Both the position numbers and the translations under genes were made by a program. From Amphibalanus amphitrite (lineage: Eukaryota > Arthropoda > Thecostraca > Balanomorpha > Balanidae): a stretch of DNA of 64,000 bases. The stretch is from assembly GCF_019059575.1 (NCBI RefSeq), contig NW_024881626.1:953220-1017219 (forward strand), in the 5' to 3' direction. Shown piece by piece: positions 1-9,538 of the stretch (the stretch's first letter is position 1; the number at the start of each line of letters is the position of its first letter). The notes under the pieces are model-generated. The model was given only the letters and a program-made list of their open reading frames with translations. It was not told where the DNA came from and did no database searches.

Positions 1-394
1 CATCAGTTTTTTCATTGAATTTGGAACTACAAGTTGATTCATAAACTGACGAATCTTGGAATTTTGTTTGGCTACATGGTAAAGTAGGCCATCTGTACCT
101 AAGAAAAAATTGGAAAGAGATTCATTCAGCTTCAGATCAGGGCCTTTAGCTTTCGGTTTCACGAGGCGATCAATGATTGGCATCAAATCTGGGTCTTTTC
201 TCTGTTCAGCTTTGATTTTCTCTTTTGTCCATCCTGCGGTTTCTGCACAGACATGGCCAAGAAAGTCTGCTTTGTTTTGTGTATCTAATTCGGCACTAGA
301 CGAATGATCAGTTGTAACATTCAAAATACCTGGTAGATAAGTGACATCAAAATCATACTCTGATAGTTTCACTAACCATTTCTTTAAACGACCG

Positions 395-2770
395 CTAAGA
401 TGAGGACTTGAAAATACATTTTAATGGTGAATGATCTGTCATGACATGAGTGACATGACCTAAAAGATAAGATCGCAAATGATCAAAAGACCATGAAATT
501 GCGAGGCATTTCTTTTCTGAAGTAGAATAATTTCTTTCAGCTTTGCTAAGCTGTCGACTAATAAAAGCGATTGGGTGAAATTCATCACCATATTTTTGTT
601 CAAGTACGCCACTAATGGCGAAATCACTTGTATGTGTAAATAGGTAGAAGTCTTTTTCGAAATTTGGAAATTTTAATAAAGTGCATTTTCGTAGTGACCT
701 TTTTATCGATGAGAATGCTCTTTCGCACTCTTTTGACCAAATAAAATCAACATTTTTCTTTGTCAAATGAATTAACGGAGCAGTAAGCTCAGCCAGTTTT
801 GGAATGTGTCTGCGATAATAGTTCGCAAACCGAAGGAAAATACGAACATCTTTCGCTGTTTCTGGTACAGGAAAATCTTGTACCGCTTGTAATTTGGATG
901 CATCTGGACGAATTCCATGTTTGTCAAGTATGAAACCCAGATACTTTACCTGAGATTTCATAAATTCACACTTTTCGGGGTTGATCACAAGATGAATTTC
1001 TTCTAAACGAGAACATATATTGTCGAGTTTTTCTAAATGCTCGTCGTATGTTTTGCTAGCGATAAGAATATTGTCAATATATAGAAATGGATCTATGCCT
1101 TGAAGACTACTGAGTGCAATTTGCAAACCTCTGTTGAGAACGGAGGAACTTGAACGAAGGCCCATTGGTTTATCGTTCATATGATATTTGTCGTCATCAT
1201 TTGTAAAATCAGTAGAATGACTTGAAGCTTCATTCAAAGAAATTTTGTAGAATGAACTAAGCAAATCCAAGGTAGAGAAAACTTCACAGTCAGAAAGTTG
1301 ATCTTTGACCTGTGATGTAAATGAACGAGAAAACTTGTCATCCTTGATTTTGGAGTTGAGAAGTCGCAAATCTGAAACGAGGCGATATTGACCATTTGAT
1401 TTCTTGATAAGAATGATTGGAGAGTTATATGGTGAAACTAATTGTTTGATAACTCTGGCTGTTACCATGCGTTTTATATCTTCCTTAGTTATCTCCCGAT
1501 TAGCAAATGGGGGACTTGTTCGTTGATCAGCCGGAGTGTGGTCTGTGAATCCATTGTGATTTTTGTAGACATCTGTCTGTTGTATGTCAGAAATATCGTT
1601 TCCAAAGACATGTCGATGTTTGTCTAAGAGTTCACGGAGTTTAAAACGAAAGTGTATTGGGATGTGTTTCAAATCAATGTCACTGACAGACCTGTGCCCT
1701 GACGTCCTCGGGATAGAGGTCGTCGGGTTGTTTATCTCTGTTCTGCGTCCGGTGTCTGACGCAGCCAAGTCCGGCCCAGCGACCGTTTTTTGTTCTGGCG
1801 AGACGCTGGCGGAATTGGGAACAGACGGCGCTGTTTGACAGTTGGCACTGACTGACCCATGGTACTGAGCAAGGTCAGCGTTCTGTCTGGTGGGATGGGG
1901 TCGGTCTGTGACCTGACTGATGGGGTACTTTTTGGTCGGATGGGCTTGTGCGATTCTCTGATTTCTTCTCAAAATGATTGGGTTACTTGAAGCATTAATC
2001 ACGCGTACAAGCGTGCCTGAATTTTCCAAGAAATTGATAGAACGGGCCACCTGAATGTCTCGAATACTTTGATCACAATGCGTTTGAATTAGGTATGGAA
2101 AATCATTTGGTTGTAGAAAATGTGGTAATTTTACGCGTACAAATTTTTCGCTGTAACCAGAAATTTCTACTGTTTGTTTCACGAATAATGGATATGACTT
2201 TTCGTCATCAATAGTCAATGCATGTTTTTCTGCAGTTGTGAACATGTCTACCGTTTTATCAGGATAAACGATTTGATCTACAGATTTTTCATTGTCCTTT
2301 GTTGATAAAAGAAAACGTACTCTTTTACGTCTTTTGGGACTCAGACGTTTTGAGCGTCTTTCGACTACATTGGAAGAAAGAATTGGTTTTAGAAAGTGCA
2401 CCGTACGACTCGATGGATTGTAAATCAATTTGTGAGCAATGATAAAATCGATTCCGAGAATGATATCGCATTTGAATGGCAAACTTTTTGCTGAAATGAA
2501 AAATTTGTGTTGAACCGTTTGACCAAGAATGCTAATGTTCAGATTGATTTCACCTACAACGTCAATAGGATTTCCAGTAACATCAAGAATAGAGACACTG
2601 GGAGGTTCGTAAGCTACTTTTAAACCAGATTTTTGCAGACATTTTTCTGAAACTAAAGAGACACTACTTCCACTATCATAAAGAGCTGAACAAGTTTGAC
2701 CCGAAATTTTGACGTCACGTAAAACCGGGGGATGTGCTGAACGGTCCCTGTCATCTGAAGCGACGCTCAC
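395..2770 (-). CDS. Gypsy-type pol polyprotein (protease-RT-RNase H), C-terminus lost by frame change
   Basis: A 791-codon open frame. Residues 32-34 are the retropepsin-type DSG and residues about 104-110 (ILGIDF) the second protease hallmark. Reverse transcriptase spans roughly 430-610: a KKSNGQYRLVSDLR block, FSTLDL with the first catalytic Asp, and the YxDD box at 564-567, which reads YIDN. RNase H follows, with an Asp in FTHTSDFA (about 716), a Glu in YSTSEKK (about 751) and an Asp in VMTDHS (about 778). The usual PFGL-NAPATFQ block after motif A is eroded (PMGL, then a serine run). The reading frame is otherwise unbroken for 2.4 kb but stops at 395, where the homologous reading shifts to another frame. 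The altered YxDD box and the frame break suggest the copy is inactive although young enough to stay open. The start codon is uncertain, since pol in this family is often made by frameshift from gag. Confidence 0.85.
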   Translation of the reverse strand: MSVASDDRDRSAHPPVLRDVKISGQTCSALYDSGSSVSLVSEKCLQKSGLKVAYEPPSVSILDVTGNPIDVVGEINLNISILGQTVQHKFFISAKSLPFKCDIILGIDFIIAHKLIYNPSSRTVHFLKPILSSNVVERRSKRLSPKRRKRVRFLLSTKDNEKSVDQIVYPDKTVDMFTTAEKHALTIDDEKSYPLFVKQTVEISGYSEKFVRVKLPHFLQPNDFPYLIQTHCDQSIRDIQVARSINFLENSGTLVRVINASSNPIILRRNQRIAQAHPTKKYPISQVTDRPHPTRQNADLAQYHGSVSANCQTAPSVPNSASVSPEQKTVAGPDLAASDTGRRTEINNPTTSIPRTSGHRSVSDIDLKHIPIHFRFKLRELLDKHRHVFGNDISDIQQTDVYKNHNGFTDHTPADQRTSPPFANREITKEDIKRMVTARVIKQLVSPYNSPIILIKKSNGQYRLVSDLRLLNSKIKDDKFSRSFTSQVKDQLSDCEVFSTLDLLSSFYKISLNEASSHSTDFTNDDDKYHMNDKPMGLRSSSSVLNRGLQIALSSLQGIDPFLYIDNILIASKTYDEHLEKLDNICSRLEEIHLVINPEKCEFMKSQVKYLGFILDKHGIRPDASKLQAVQDFPVPETAKDVRIFLRFANYYRRHIPKLAELTAPLIHLTKKNVDFIWSKECERAFSSIKRSLRKCTLLKFPNFEKDFYLFTHTSDFAISGVLEQKYGDEFHPIAFISRQLSKAERNYSTSEKKCLAISWSFDHLRSYLLGHVTHVMTDHSPLKCIFKSSS

Positions 2771-2781
2771 GCACTCATCCC

Positions 2782-3132
2782 CTAGTGCAGTGAGCGGAAC
2801 CCGTTTGGGCTCAGAGAACGACAGTTTCGACGCGGTGAAAAGTTTCGGTGAGAGCTAGAAAATTCATGGTGATAAGAATTTGAAAAATAATGACTAGTTT
2901 CTTGACAGCAATGATGCGAAGAGTGAAGTGATTTCGAGCGAACAGGTGGATAACGGTATTTTTGCTGACGAGATTGACGATCACGTCCTCGGCTCTGAGA
3001 TTGTGATGGATTTTGATTTTGTTGAGCAACAAGCTCTTCCGCTACAGCTAATTCTAAATGAGCAATTCGCCTTAAAATATCGTTCATCTGGGTATTGTAC
3101 TCAACACTAAAATTCCTGGTAGCATCTTCCAT
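2782..3132 (-). CDS. Short gag-like ORF upstream of gypsy pol
   Basis: A 116-codon frame just upstream of pol on the same strand; pol begins 11 bases after this frame's stop. The N-terminus (MEDATRNFSVEYNTQMNDIL) leads into a heptad-like helix and then an Arg/Ser/Gln-rich basic stretch like the nucleic-acid-binding end of a gag protein. No intact CCHC zinc knuckle is visible. It is far shorter than a usual gypsy gag (several hundred residues), so either most of gag has been deleted or only a remnant is left. Its identity rests on position rather than clear homology. Confidence 0.45.
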   Translation of the reverse strand: MEDATRNFSVEYNTQMNDILRRIAHLELAVAEELVAQQNQNPSQSQSRGRDRQSRQQKYRYPPVRSKSLHSSHHCCQETSHYFSNSYHHEFSSSHRNFSPRRNCRSLSPNGFRSLH

Positions 3133-3298
3133 GGTTAGCCTACTAAATAATGGAAAAATAACATAGATAAATGAGTGAAACTAAATATAAATCTCAAATT
3201 TCAAACATTACAAATAGCAAATGAAATTGATTTAAAGAGAACTCACCTGAAGCCAAAAGTCCTCCACCGACAACCAACCACCACCGCTGGCACCAATT

Positions 3299-3860
3299 GT
3301 GGGCCGGCCATTTCGGCCGCCCTCGTCGGAGCCGGGGTCCGCGGATGGTGTTGGCGTCACAGTCGGTAGAGGAGAAGTGAGAGAGTGTATTTCCGAAGAA
3401 CATGGTTTTATGGTGGGTGTCGGGACGCAAGCACGTGACCGGACGGGCAGCCGGCCAGCGAGCCGGCGGTCCCGTGTCGCTATGCGCCCCAGACACCCAG
3501 ACAGATACAAAAAAGGGGGGTCCGACATTTGGGGCCTCCATCGGGAGTGGGAGGCATGATTTCCTTCTCCACACCAGTCCGGACGGGTAGGGATGGACGC
3601 AGGTCGGGAGGGCAGACCGGCGCGGCGGCCGGGGCGGCGCGGGCGACTCCGAAGCCGCCCTGGATGGGTCTGTTTGGACGTATTGATGTCTTCGGAGGCC
3701 GGGCCGGACCGAGTTTGGAAGCCGGGCGGTGGCGGAGGGCGGTGTGAGGCGGTGAAGGGCGGTACCAGAGTGGCTCAGACGGCTATCTGATAGCTGAGGT
3801 GGCTTTCTCCACACCATCTGTTTGCGCTTCCCGAGTGAAAGAGAAGACAGCAGCACGCCT
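3299..3860 (-). repeat. Possible 5' LTR of the gypsy element (outer end not defined)
   Basis: On the minus strand the sequence just before the putative primer-binding site ends in GGCCCACA, a plausible LTR ..CA terminus. The GC-rich block from there to about 3860 differs from the pol region. The partner LTR lies outside the window, so the outer end and a target-site duplication cannot be determined. A plus-strand A-box-like GTGGCTCAGACGG near 3772 has no B box and is not called a tRNA. Confidence 0.3.
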
Positions 3861-4375
3861 GAGTGGAGGCGTCACCGTATCCCCAGCAGCGGGCGAGTAA
3901 CAGCCCTCCACCCTCGGCAGACGAAAGCAGTCACACGCGGGCACTCACGCAGCTCAACATGTTGGCTGGTCTATCGAACACTGTTTGTAAATTCTTCGCT
4001 ACAGATTGGGCTGAAACGAGTCCAATGATTATCTGTTGTAAGCTCGTACAATGCTAATTGTTCTACGGGTTTTCAGAACGGACATGTAGGCGGCTTTATC
4101 CGGGTTTGCCTCCTTTGATCTTCTGTGTTCGTCGGCTCATTCCGATCCATTTGACCCAGCCGAACCCATTATTTCCCATTATTTCCGTCCCACGCCGCTG
4201 AAGCCATTTCCATCTTTACTGGCTCCCACGGCACCCAGCCGGTTGAATCTTCTCCACTCGACCACCCTCTTTCGTGTACCGCGGCCTCGTCCGCTGTGCT
4301 AACTGCTGTCCTGTCCAGTGTCCTGTGTCCACTGCTCCGTACATACAGCTGCGCCCGCCGTCCTGTCTAACGCAC

Positions 4376-4543
4376 CGTACTGTCCTGTCCAGTGTCCGCC
4401 ATACTGTCCTGTCCTGTGTCCGCCGTACTGTCCTGTCCTGTGTCCGCCATACTGTCCTGTCCAGTGTCCGCCATACTGTCCTGTCCTGTGTCCGCCATAC
4501 TGTCCTGTCCTGTGTCCGCCATACTGTCCTGTCCTCCGTACTG
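4376..4543. repeat. 24-bp minisatellite, about 7 copies
   Basis: Tandem unit CATACTGTCCTGTCCTGTGT plus CCGC, repeated about seven times with a few G/A and A/T changes. Because 24 is a multiple of three it makes periodic ORFs in several frames (for example a repeating YGGHRTGQ on the minus strand). These are products of the repeat, not genes. Confidence 0.9.
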
Positions 4544-4883
4544 CTTTATCCCCCGCACCTGCTGTCCACCGCACCGTCCTCTCCGCTGCGCCGTCCTGCC
4601 GTGACAGACCGGTCATTAGTGCCCCGCCGATTAATCAGCCGCCGCGGTCGGCCGCGGACGGACGGCCCCCACTCTGACGCTCGGCACACCGCCGCCGCCG
4701 CCGGCTGTTTTTCAAACGGGCGACACGGCGGCCGCCGGACGGCGCTGCCAGGCTCAGAGTGAACTGATAATGAGCGGTGTCGCGTCCGAGGACAAACAGA
4801 GACGGACTGGGGAGCGCGGCGTCGGCCCGACCCCTGACCGCCGCCGGCCGGCCGGCCGACCTCTGGGCACCGCAGCGACCACC

Positions 4884-4919
4884 CGGACGGACCGACGGAC
4901 GGACGGACGGACGGACGGC
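4884..4919. repeat. (GGAC)n microsatellite
   Basis: Tandem GGAC/GACG tetranucleotides in a GC-rich intron block; a second short run lies at about 5003-5023. The same motif forms a longer array at 21686-21779. Confidence 0.85.
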
Positions 4920-7900
4920 TCCCACGATCGGCCGGCGCGACCGCAGCACGACAGCCGCCCTCGTCCGGTGTCACCGGTACCGGCAGAGGAAACGGTGACA
5001 GACGGATGGACGGACGGACGGACAAAGAACTAAAGGCGGTCACATCCAAACTGTGCCGCAGCAGCCGAGCGTGTTGGGCTGTGATGACACCGCTCAATGT
5101 GGCACATATTGCACGTTACGATTATGTTGGGCGCAACTAAACACACTAATAAAACAGGGTCCGATGGCATGACACACGCAAAAGTGCGGCTGGTATGGTA
5201 ATTTTGCAGGCGGCGCATTCTAAGCAGCTGAATTGGTTTTTGAACAACTCAGCCAAAAGTTTTTAGGCGAAGACATTTCTGCCTGTCTGAATTGTCGAGG
5301 TACTCTTGCTATTTATTATTCTACTTGTTATTTTATCGTTAGCAGTTCACAGAGCTGCGGTAAAATTTTGAAATGTCATGGTAAGGTCAAATGCAAATTT
5401 TGAGCATCCGTTCTGCTCTGTCATTCGACTAATAACTTTTGTTTTCGGTTTCAAATGAAACCCGCAATTTACTGATGCCTCGTTTCCTGTGGGAAACGAA
5501 ACCTACACTTCTGACTGGGCATCGCAGTCTTTGATCCCGGGTAATTCTATGTAATTAAAGCGCAGATTTGTCTGTAATTGTAGCGGCAAATGACAGTGTT
5601 TGACAAAGTTCCTTTGGTCATCCGTCCGAGCTCCTCTCATTTACCGGCGGGATTCCTGGTCCAATGGCCGGGATCCGGTATGAGAAGAGCGTGGGGCCGG
5701 CCAGGAGGCGCCTGTCCGCCGACCTTTGGCCGACAGCGTGATTCGGCCGTCGATACGGCCCGGCCGTCCGGGCGCCGCTCAGCTGCGGACGCCGGCCCGA
5801 CAGGCTCTCATGCTCGAGCGGCATTCTTTGGCGGCGCCGAGCAGGGCCCATTGATCCCCTTTTCCAGTTGGACGGAGAGGCCGGTGCGCCTGGCCGAGCG
5901 GCTGGATCGTCACACGGCTGTCTGGCCGCGGTGGCCGGCCGGCCGGAGCTGCTGGTCTCCGGCCCCGGCTCCGGGTCCCGGGCGTCTGCGCGCGGCCGGC
6001 GCACGCAGCCCCGTCGGTGACGTCAGCCGCGCCGGCTGGTGTTTTGTTGCGGCGCCCGTTTCCCCGACGTGCGGCGCGCTGGCAGCTTAATCACCGGCTA
6101 GAAGCTGAATAACTGCCAGAGCCGGCGGCCTGCCCGCGCTCACAGCGCTTGTTAGAGAACCCACGGGCGAAAGCGGAGAATAACAAGACAGATGCGTTTG
6201 TTAGCCGCCTCTTTTTCTCTGTCTCTGGCCGTGTCTCCCGACATCATGAGGACTGACTTCTCTCCCCAGGCGTCGGCTCCCGCTCATTCGGATGCCGACT
6301 CTCTCCTACATTTTTCACGCTGAGCTGGGCGTGATCGTCCCACATGTCATCCCTGCATAGCGCCGGGGCTTAGTACTGCTGGAGCATTGGCTACATTTGT
6401 ACACAATATGATAGACACTCATGTCAGCAAAATAACCAACGAAAAAGAATCACCGCTACTGGTTTTGATTCTACTCGTTTGGCGCTGGCAAATGGTATAG
6501 CTGTGGGCGGTTCAGTGTTCTGGACTTCCCTTGGGGCTGGTGGCGGCCGTGGGTAGCGTAGCCCCTTAGCGCTGCCGGCCCCTATGGCCGCTCCTCCTCG
6601 GCTCGAAGGTCTCCGCGCCCCGCTCCGGCGCTCCGACGGGAACGGTGTCACTGACCGAGGCCGGCGGCCGTGATGACGACTGTGACCGGCCGAGACACTC
6701 ACTCTGTGGTTAGCGGTCGGCGGCGCCGGCGCCGGCCCGGCTAATGATGCGCCGCGCCCGGCTGGGCGGCACAGCGCCGCCGAACGCTCTTTGTCGGCCG
6801 AGCGGCGCGGCTCAGGGGAGGGCCGTGGGCGGCGCGCGGCGGCCGGCGTCGGCGCGTGCACCGGCCGCCGGCACTGCCCGCCGCCCGCTGATTATAGGCC
6901 TCTCCCTCTCTCTCTGGGAGGGAGGCGGCGGCGGACGCCGGACGGGGAGGCTGCAGCGCCCGCGCCCGCCGGCCGCCCTCCGCCCGCCGCCCGATGGAGC
7001 CCGGCTCTCTCCGTCGACCAGTCCCGGCAGCGTCCGCTCCCAGCCTCCGACAGCGCGGCTACCGCATCGCTGCCGCCGCCTCTGGCCGGCATCCCAGGAA
7101 TGTGTCGGCCAGATGGAACCGGACCCTCTTGAGCCAGAGTGGGGCGGACAGCTGTGATCGTCAGTTTCAAATCTGACACCTCGTCACTGTCCGACCCGAC
7201 GGGAGGCCGTCCCTGCCGCTGGCCTGCTCTCTGGAGGGACTGTGCCAGGTCCCGTCCCTGGCGACCGGAGACGGTTCAGTGAGCGAGTCGTGCTGCTGGC
7301 CGGACTGTAGCAGCCGATTGGAGGTCCAAACAGGTTCGGCAGCGGCTCGGCCGGCCCGGATCGGCCGTGGGTCGTCGGCGGCGGTGGTGCGGTGCTGGTC
7401 GGCACGGCCATCTCTCGCGGGACGCTCTGGGAGGCGGGCGGCACGCTCCCGACAGCGGCCGGCGGTGTCAGCTCCGTTCTGGGCCACCGGCGCGGCCGCT
7501 GCCCGGCCGGGAATGCGGGACAGGGAAGTCTCGTCGGTGAAGCCGCCGGACAAGGTCGTCAGCGCCAGGAATGTCGCTGGTTTCAGTCGGAGCCCGCGGG
7601 CCGCTCGTGCTCTCGTGCTGTAACCGGCGCGCCAGAGTGAGCCCGATGGAATGTGAGCTGCTTATGATCAGACCAATGCATATATTCGAGAGGAGGCGGG
7701 GAGCGGTGCGGATGCATCTTTTTGCTGACGGGACGCGTCTAGCCAACTGACAGCCGACGGTGTTACGGCGGCCGCGTGCATGGCCGATGTGGCTCCAGGG
7801 CCGCTTTCCAGTAGAAAGCGAGGCTCGTCTCAGTCAGGCCGTCGGCCAGACTGGCAGCGGAGACGGAGGCGCAGCGCTGACACCTGCCGGCCGGACAGAG

Positions 7901-9390
7901 CGGGGAGCAGGGCAGAGTGGCGGAGCACAGCACGACTCACCGTGCACCCACCGGCCGGCCGCGGTGGGCCCAGCTCTAATGGCGCATTCCTGGCCTACAG
8001 CGCTCCTCTCCATACAGAAGCAATCGACCCTGAAATTATTAAACATCCAGACAGGCAAATGGCCGCCCGCTCGGCCAGGCCGGCAATTTAAACCTGAGCT
8101 TGGCGCCCCTGCCCCGGCCGGGCTGCTCTGCTCTCGACAATGAGCCTGCAGAGCGGTGAGGGAGGACGAGCGCAGGCTGCACGGGCCGCCCGGACTGCGA
8201 CTGGCCGCCGGCGCTCCGATGAGCCCTGCACCGCCAGCTTCCTGCCCAACACGAGTAGGGAAAGTTACACCCCAACGGTCATTCAGCATTCTCCAATCAA
8301 CTCATAGTTTTACGGAATCATTATTGACTACCGGTGCACGCACGCAAGGCAGTTACCTGTACGAATTGCCGAATTACGGTGAGGGGCGGCGCCGGTCGGT
8401 GGCACCGATGCGCCGCGGTCCGTGCCGCCGTTTGTGTGTCAGTCTGCCGGCGGCACCATTGGGTTATCTGCCGCGATGGGACCGGCTTTCTCGGCGGCGC
8501 CGGGCGGCGGCCGGCGATCCATCAAAGGTGCAGCTTCCGTGACCGGACGCCGGACAGCGACTGCGGGACGGACGCGATTGTCACGCCAACGGCCGCCGGA
8601 AAACGGACAGTCCTCGGCCGGAGCCGGGTCCGAACGGGGCCGGGCAGGGTGGACCGGCCGTGCGGGGCCGACGAGCGAGCCCAGCAGGGGCTCCTGGGCT
8701 GCCGTCATCGTCCTGGGCGGGGTGAACTCAGCCAACGGGATGTTCGAGCACCATCTAAAAATTAGTGGCTCGTGGCGACACTGCTGTCGTGGCGTGCGGT
8801 GGCGGTTTTTGCTTTGAAGTCCGCTCTGGACACGGACGCTGTTTGCATATCAGTGAGCGGGCAACAAAAAGTGTTCAGCATTCGTAGCGGCTTACGCTCC
8901 TTTCTACTGGGCGCTCGTTTGTCATACTAGGCTGTCGCCTGTCGCCGGATGGCTTTCCACCTGTCCCAAAAAGGTTGTCATCGGTCATTTATCATACTTT
9001 TTCGAATATGCTGATCACATGGTGGTGGCTCGCAAAGGGGTGCTGCTACCGACTTGCGCAATCATTACCATGGAGGCATTCATCATCGCGGTGTCATTGA
9101 GGCTCTTACGCTCTCTGGCATGGAAAAGAACGTACCATGCGTTTACCATGCTCAGACTGAACAATGGTTGGAGAAGATGACGGGGTGCACGCAGCCAAGT
9201 TGTCTCCGATCGCCGTTGGACAATTTCACCGTTAGAGAAAATTGTGCAAACCGAACCAAGGTGTCCCGCCAGCTAGTCCCGACAAGGCCCGCATGTATCT
9301 ATACCCTTCTGTACCCTTTGAAGATGTTCTGCATTGCCCTGAGTCGATAGCTGACATGTCCCACTGACCCGAACCTCCCCTGTTTTTCAG

Positions 9391-9538
9391 GCGTACTACC
9401 GACAAGGCGTGGCGCTCCAGTGCATGGGTCGCCATGGCGAGGCGCTGGCGGCCTTCAGCCAGGGCCTGGCGCAGGACCCCAAGTCGATGCAGCTGCTCTC
9501 CGGCCTGGTGGAGGCCGCCATGAAATCGCCACTTAGAG
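9391..9538 (+). CDS. TTC28: TTC28 exon a: second half of N-terminal TPR unit
   Basis: Acceptor TGTTTTTCAG, donor AGAG|GTGAGT. It encodes residues 1-49 of the visible protein plus one base: AYYRQGVALQCMGRHGEALA, then a QGLAQDPKSMQLL helix and AAMKSP. This is a co-chaperone-type TPR helix pair, distinct from the later GNLG-type repeats. The upstream TPR helices (LYSNRSAA-like in the family) are not in the window. Confidence 0.93.

Larger units (their letters stand above)
1..3298 (-). mobile_element. Ty3/gypsy LTR retrotransposon, 5' half, truncated by window edge
   Basis: On the minus strand the order is a possible LTR end near 3298, a possible primer-binding site (TGGTGCCAGCGG, 3283-3294), a splice-donor-like GGCTTCAG|GTGAGT near 3240-3253, a short gag-like ORF (3132-2782), then a long pol ORF (2770-395) with protease, reverse transcriptase and RNase H in the usual Ty3/gypsy order. 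After the stop at 395 the coding similarity continues in a different minus frame to position 1, so a one-base frame change lies near 400 and the integrase and 3' LTR are off the left edge. The base composition is clearly more AT-rich than the host exons. Because the next gene on the plus strand (TTC28) lacks only its N-terminal exon, this element most likely sits antisense in TTC28 intron 1. The LTR and primer-binding-site calls are weak; the pol call is strong. Confidence 0.85.
3861..9390 (+). other. TTC28 intron 1, 3' part (no gene recognised)
   Basis: No exon is recognised here. The block from about 5600 to 8800 is very GC-rich with many GGCC and CCGG runs, giving long chance ORFs on both strands. 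Simple repeats are a 24-bp minisatellite (4376-4543) and GGAC runs near 4884-4919 and 5003-5023. The stretch 5200-5590 is AT-richer and featureless. The missing first TTC28 exon, which should encode the N-terminal TPR, was looked for and not found. The intron ends in TGTTTTTCAG at 9390. Confidence 0.6.

Noticed and set aside
3760..3815. tRNA gene (A-box-like GTGGCTCAGACGG)
   Set aside because: No B box or closing acceptor stem nearby.
5590..8765. Many ORFs of 90-150 codons in the GC-rich part of TTC28 intron 1
   Set aside because: Overlapping on both strands, Arg/Ala/Pro/Gly-rich, no domain content; expected where stop codons are rare.
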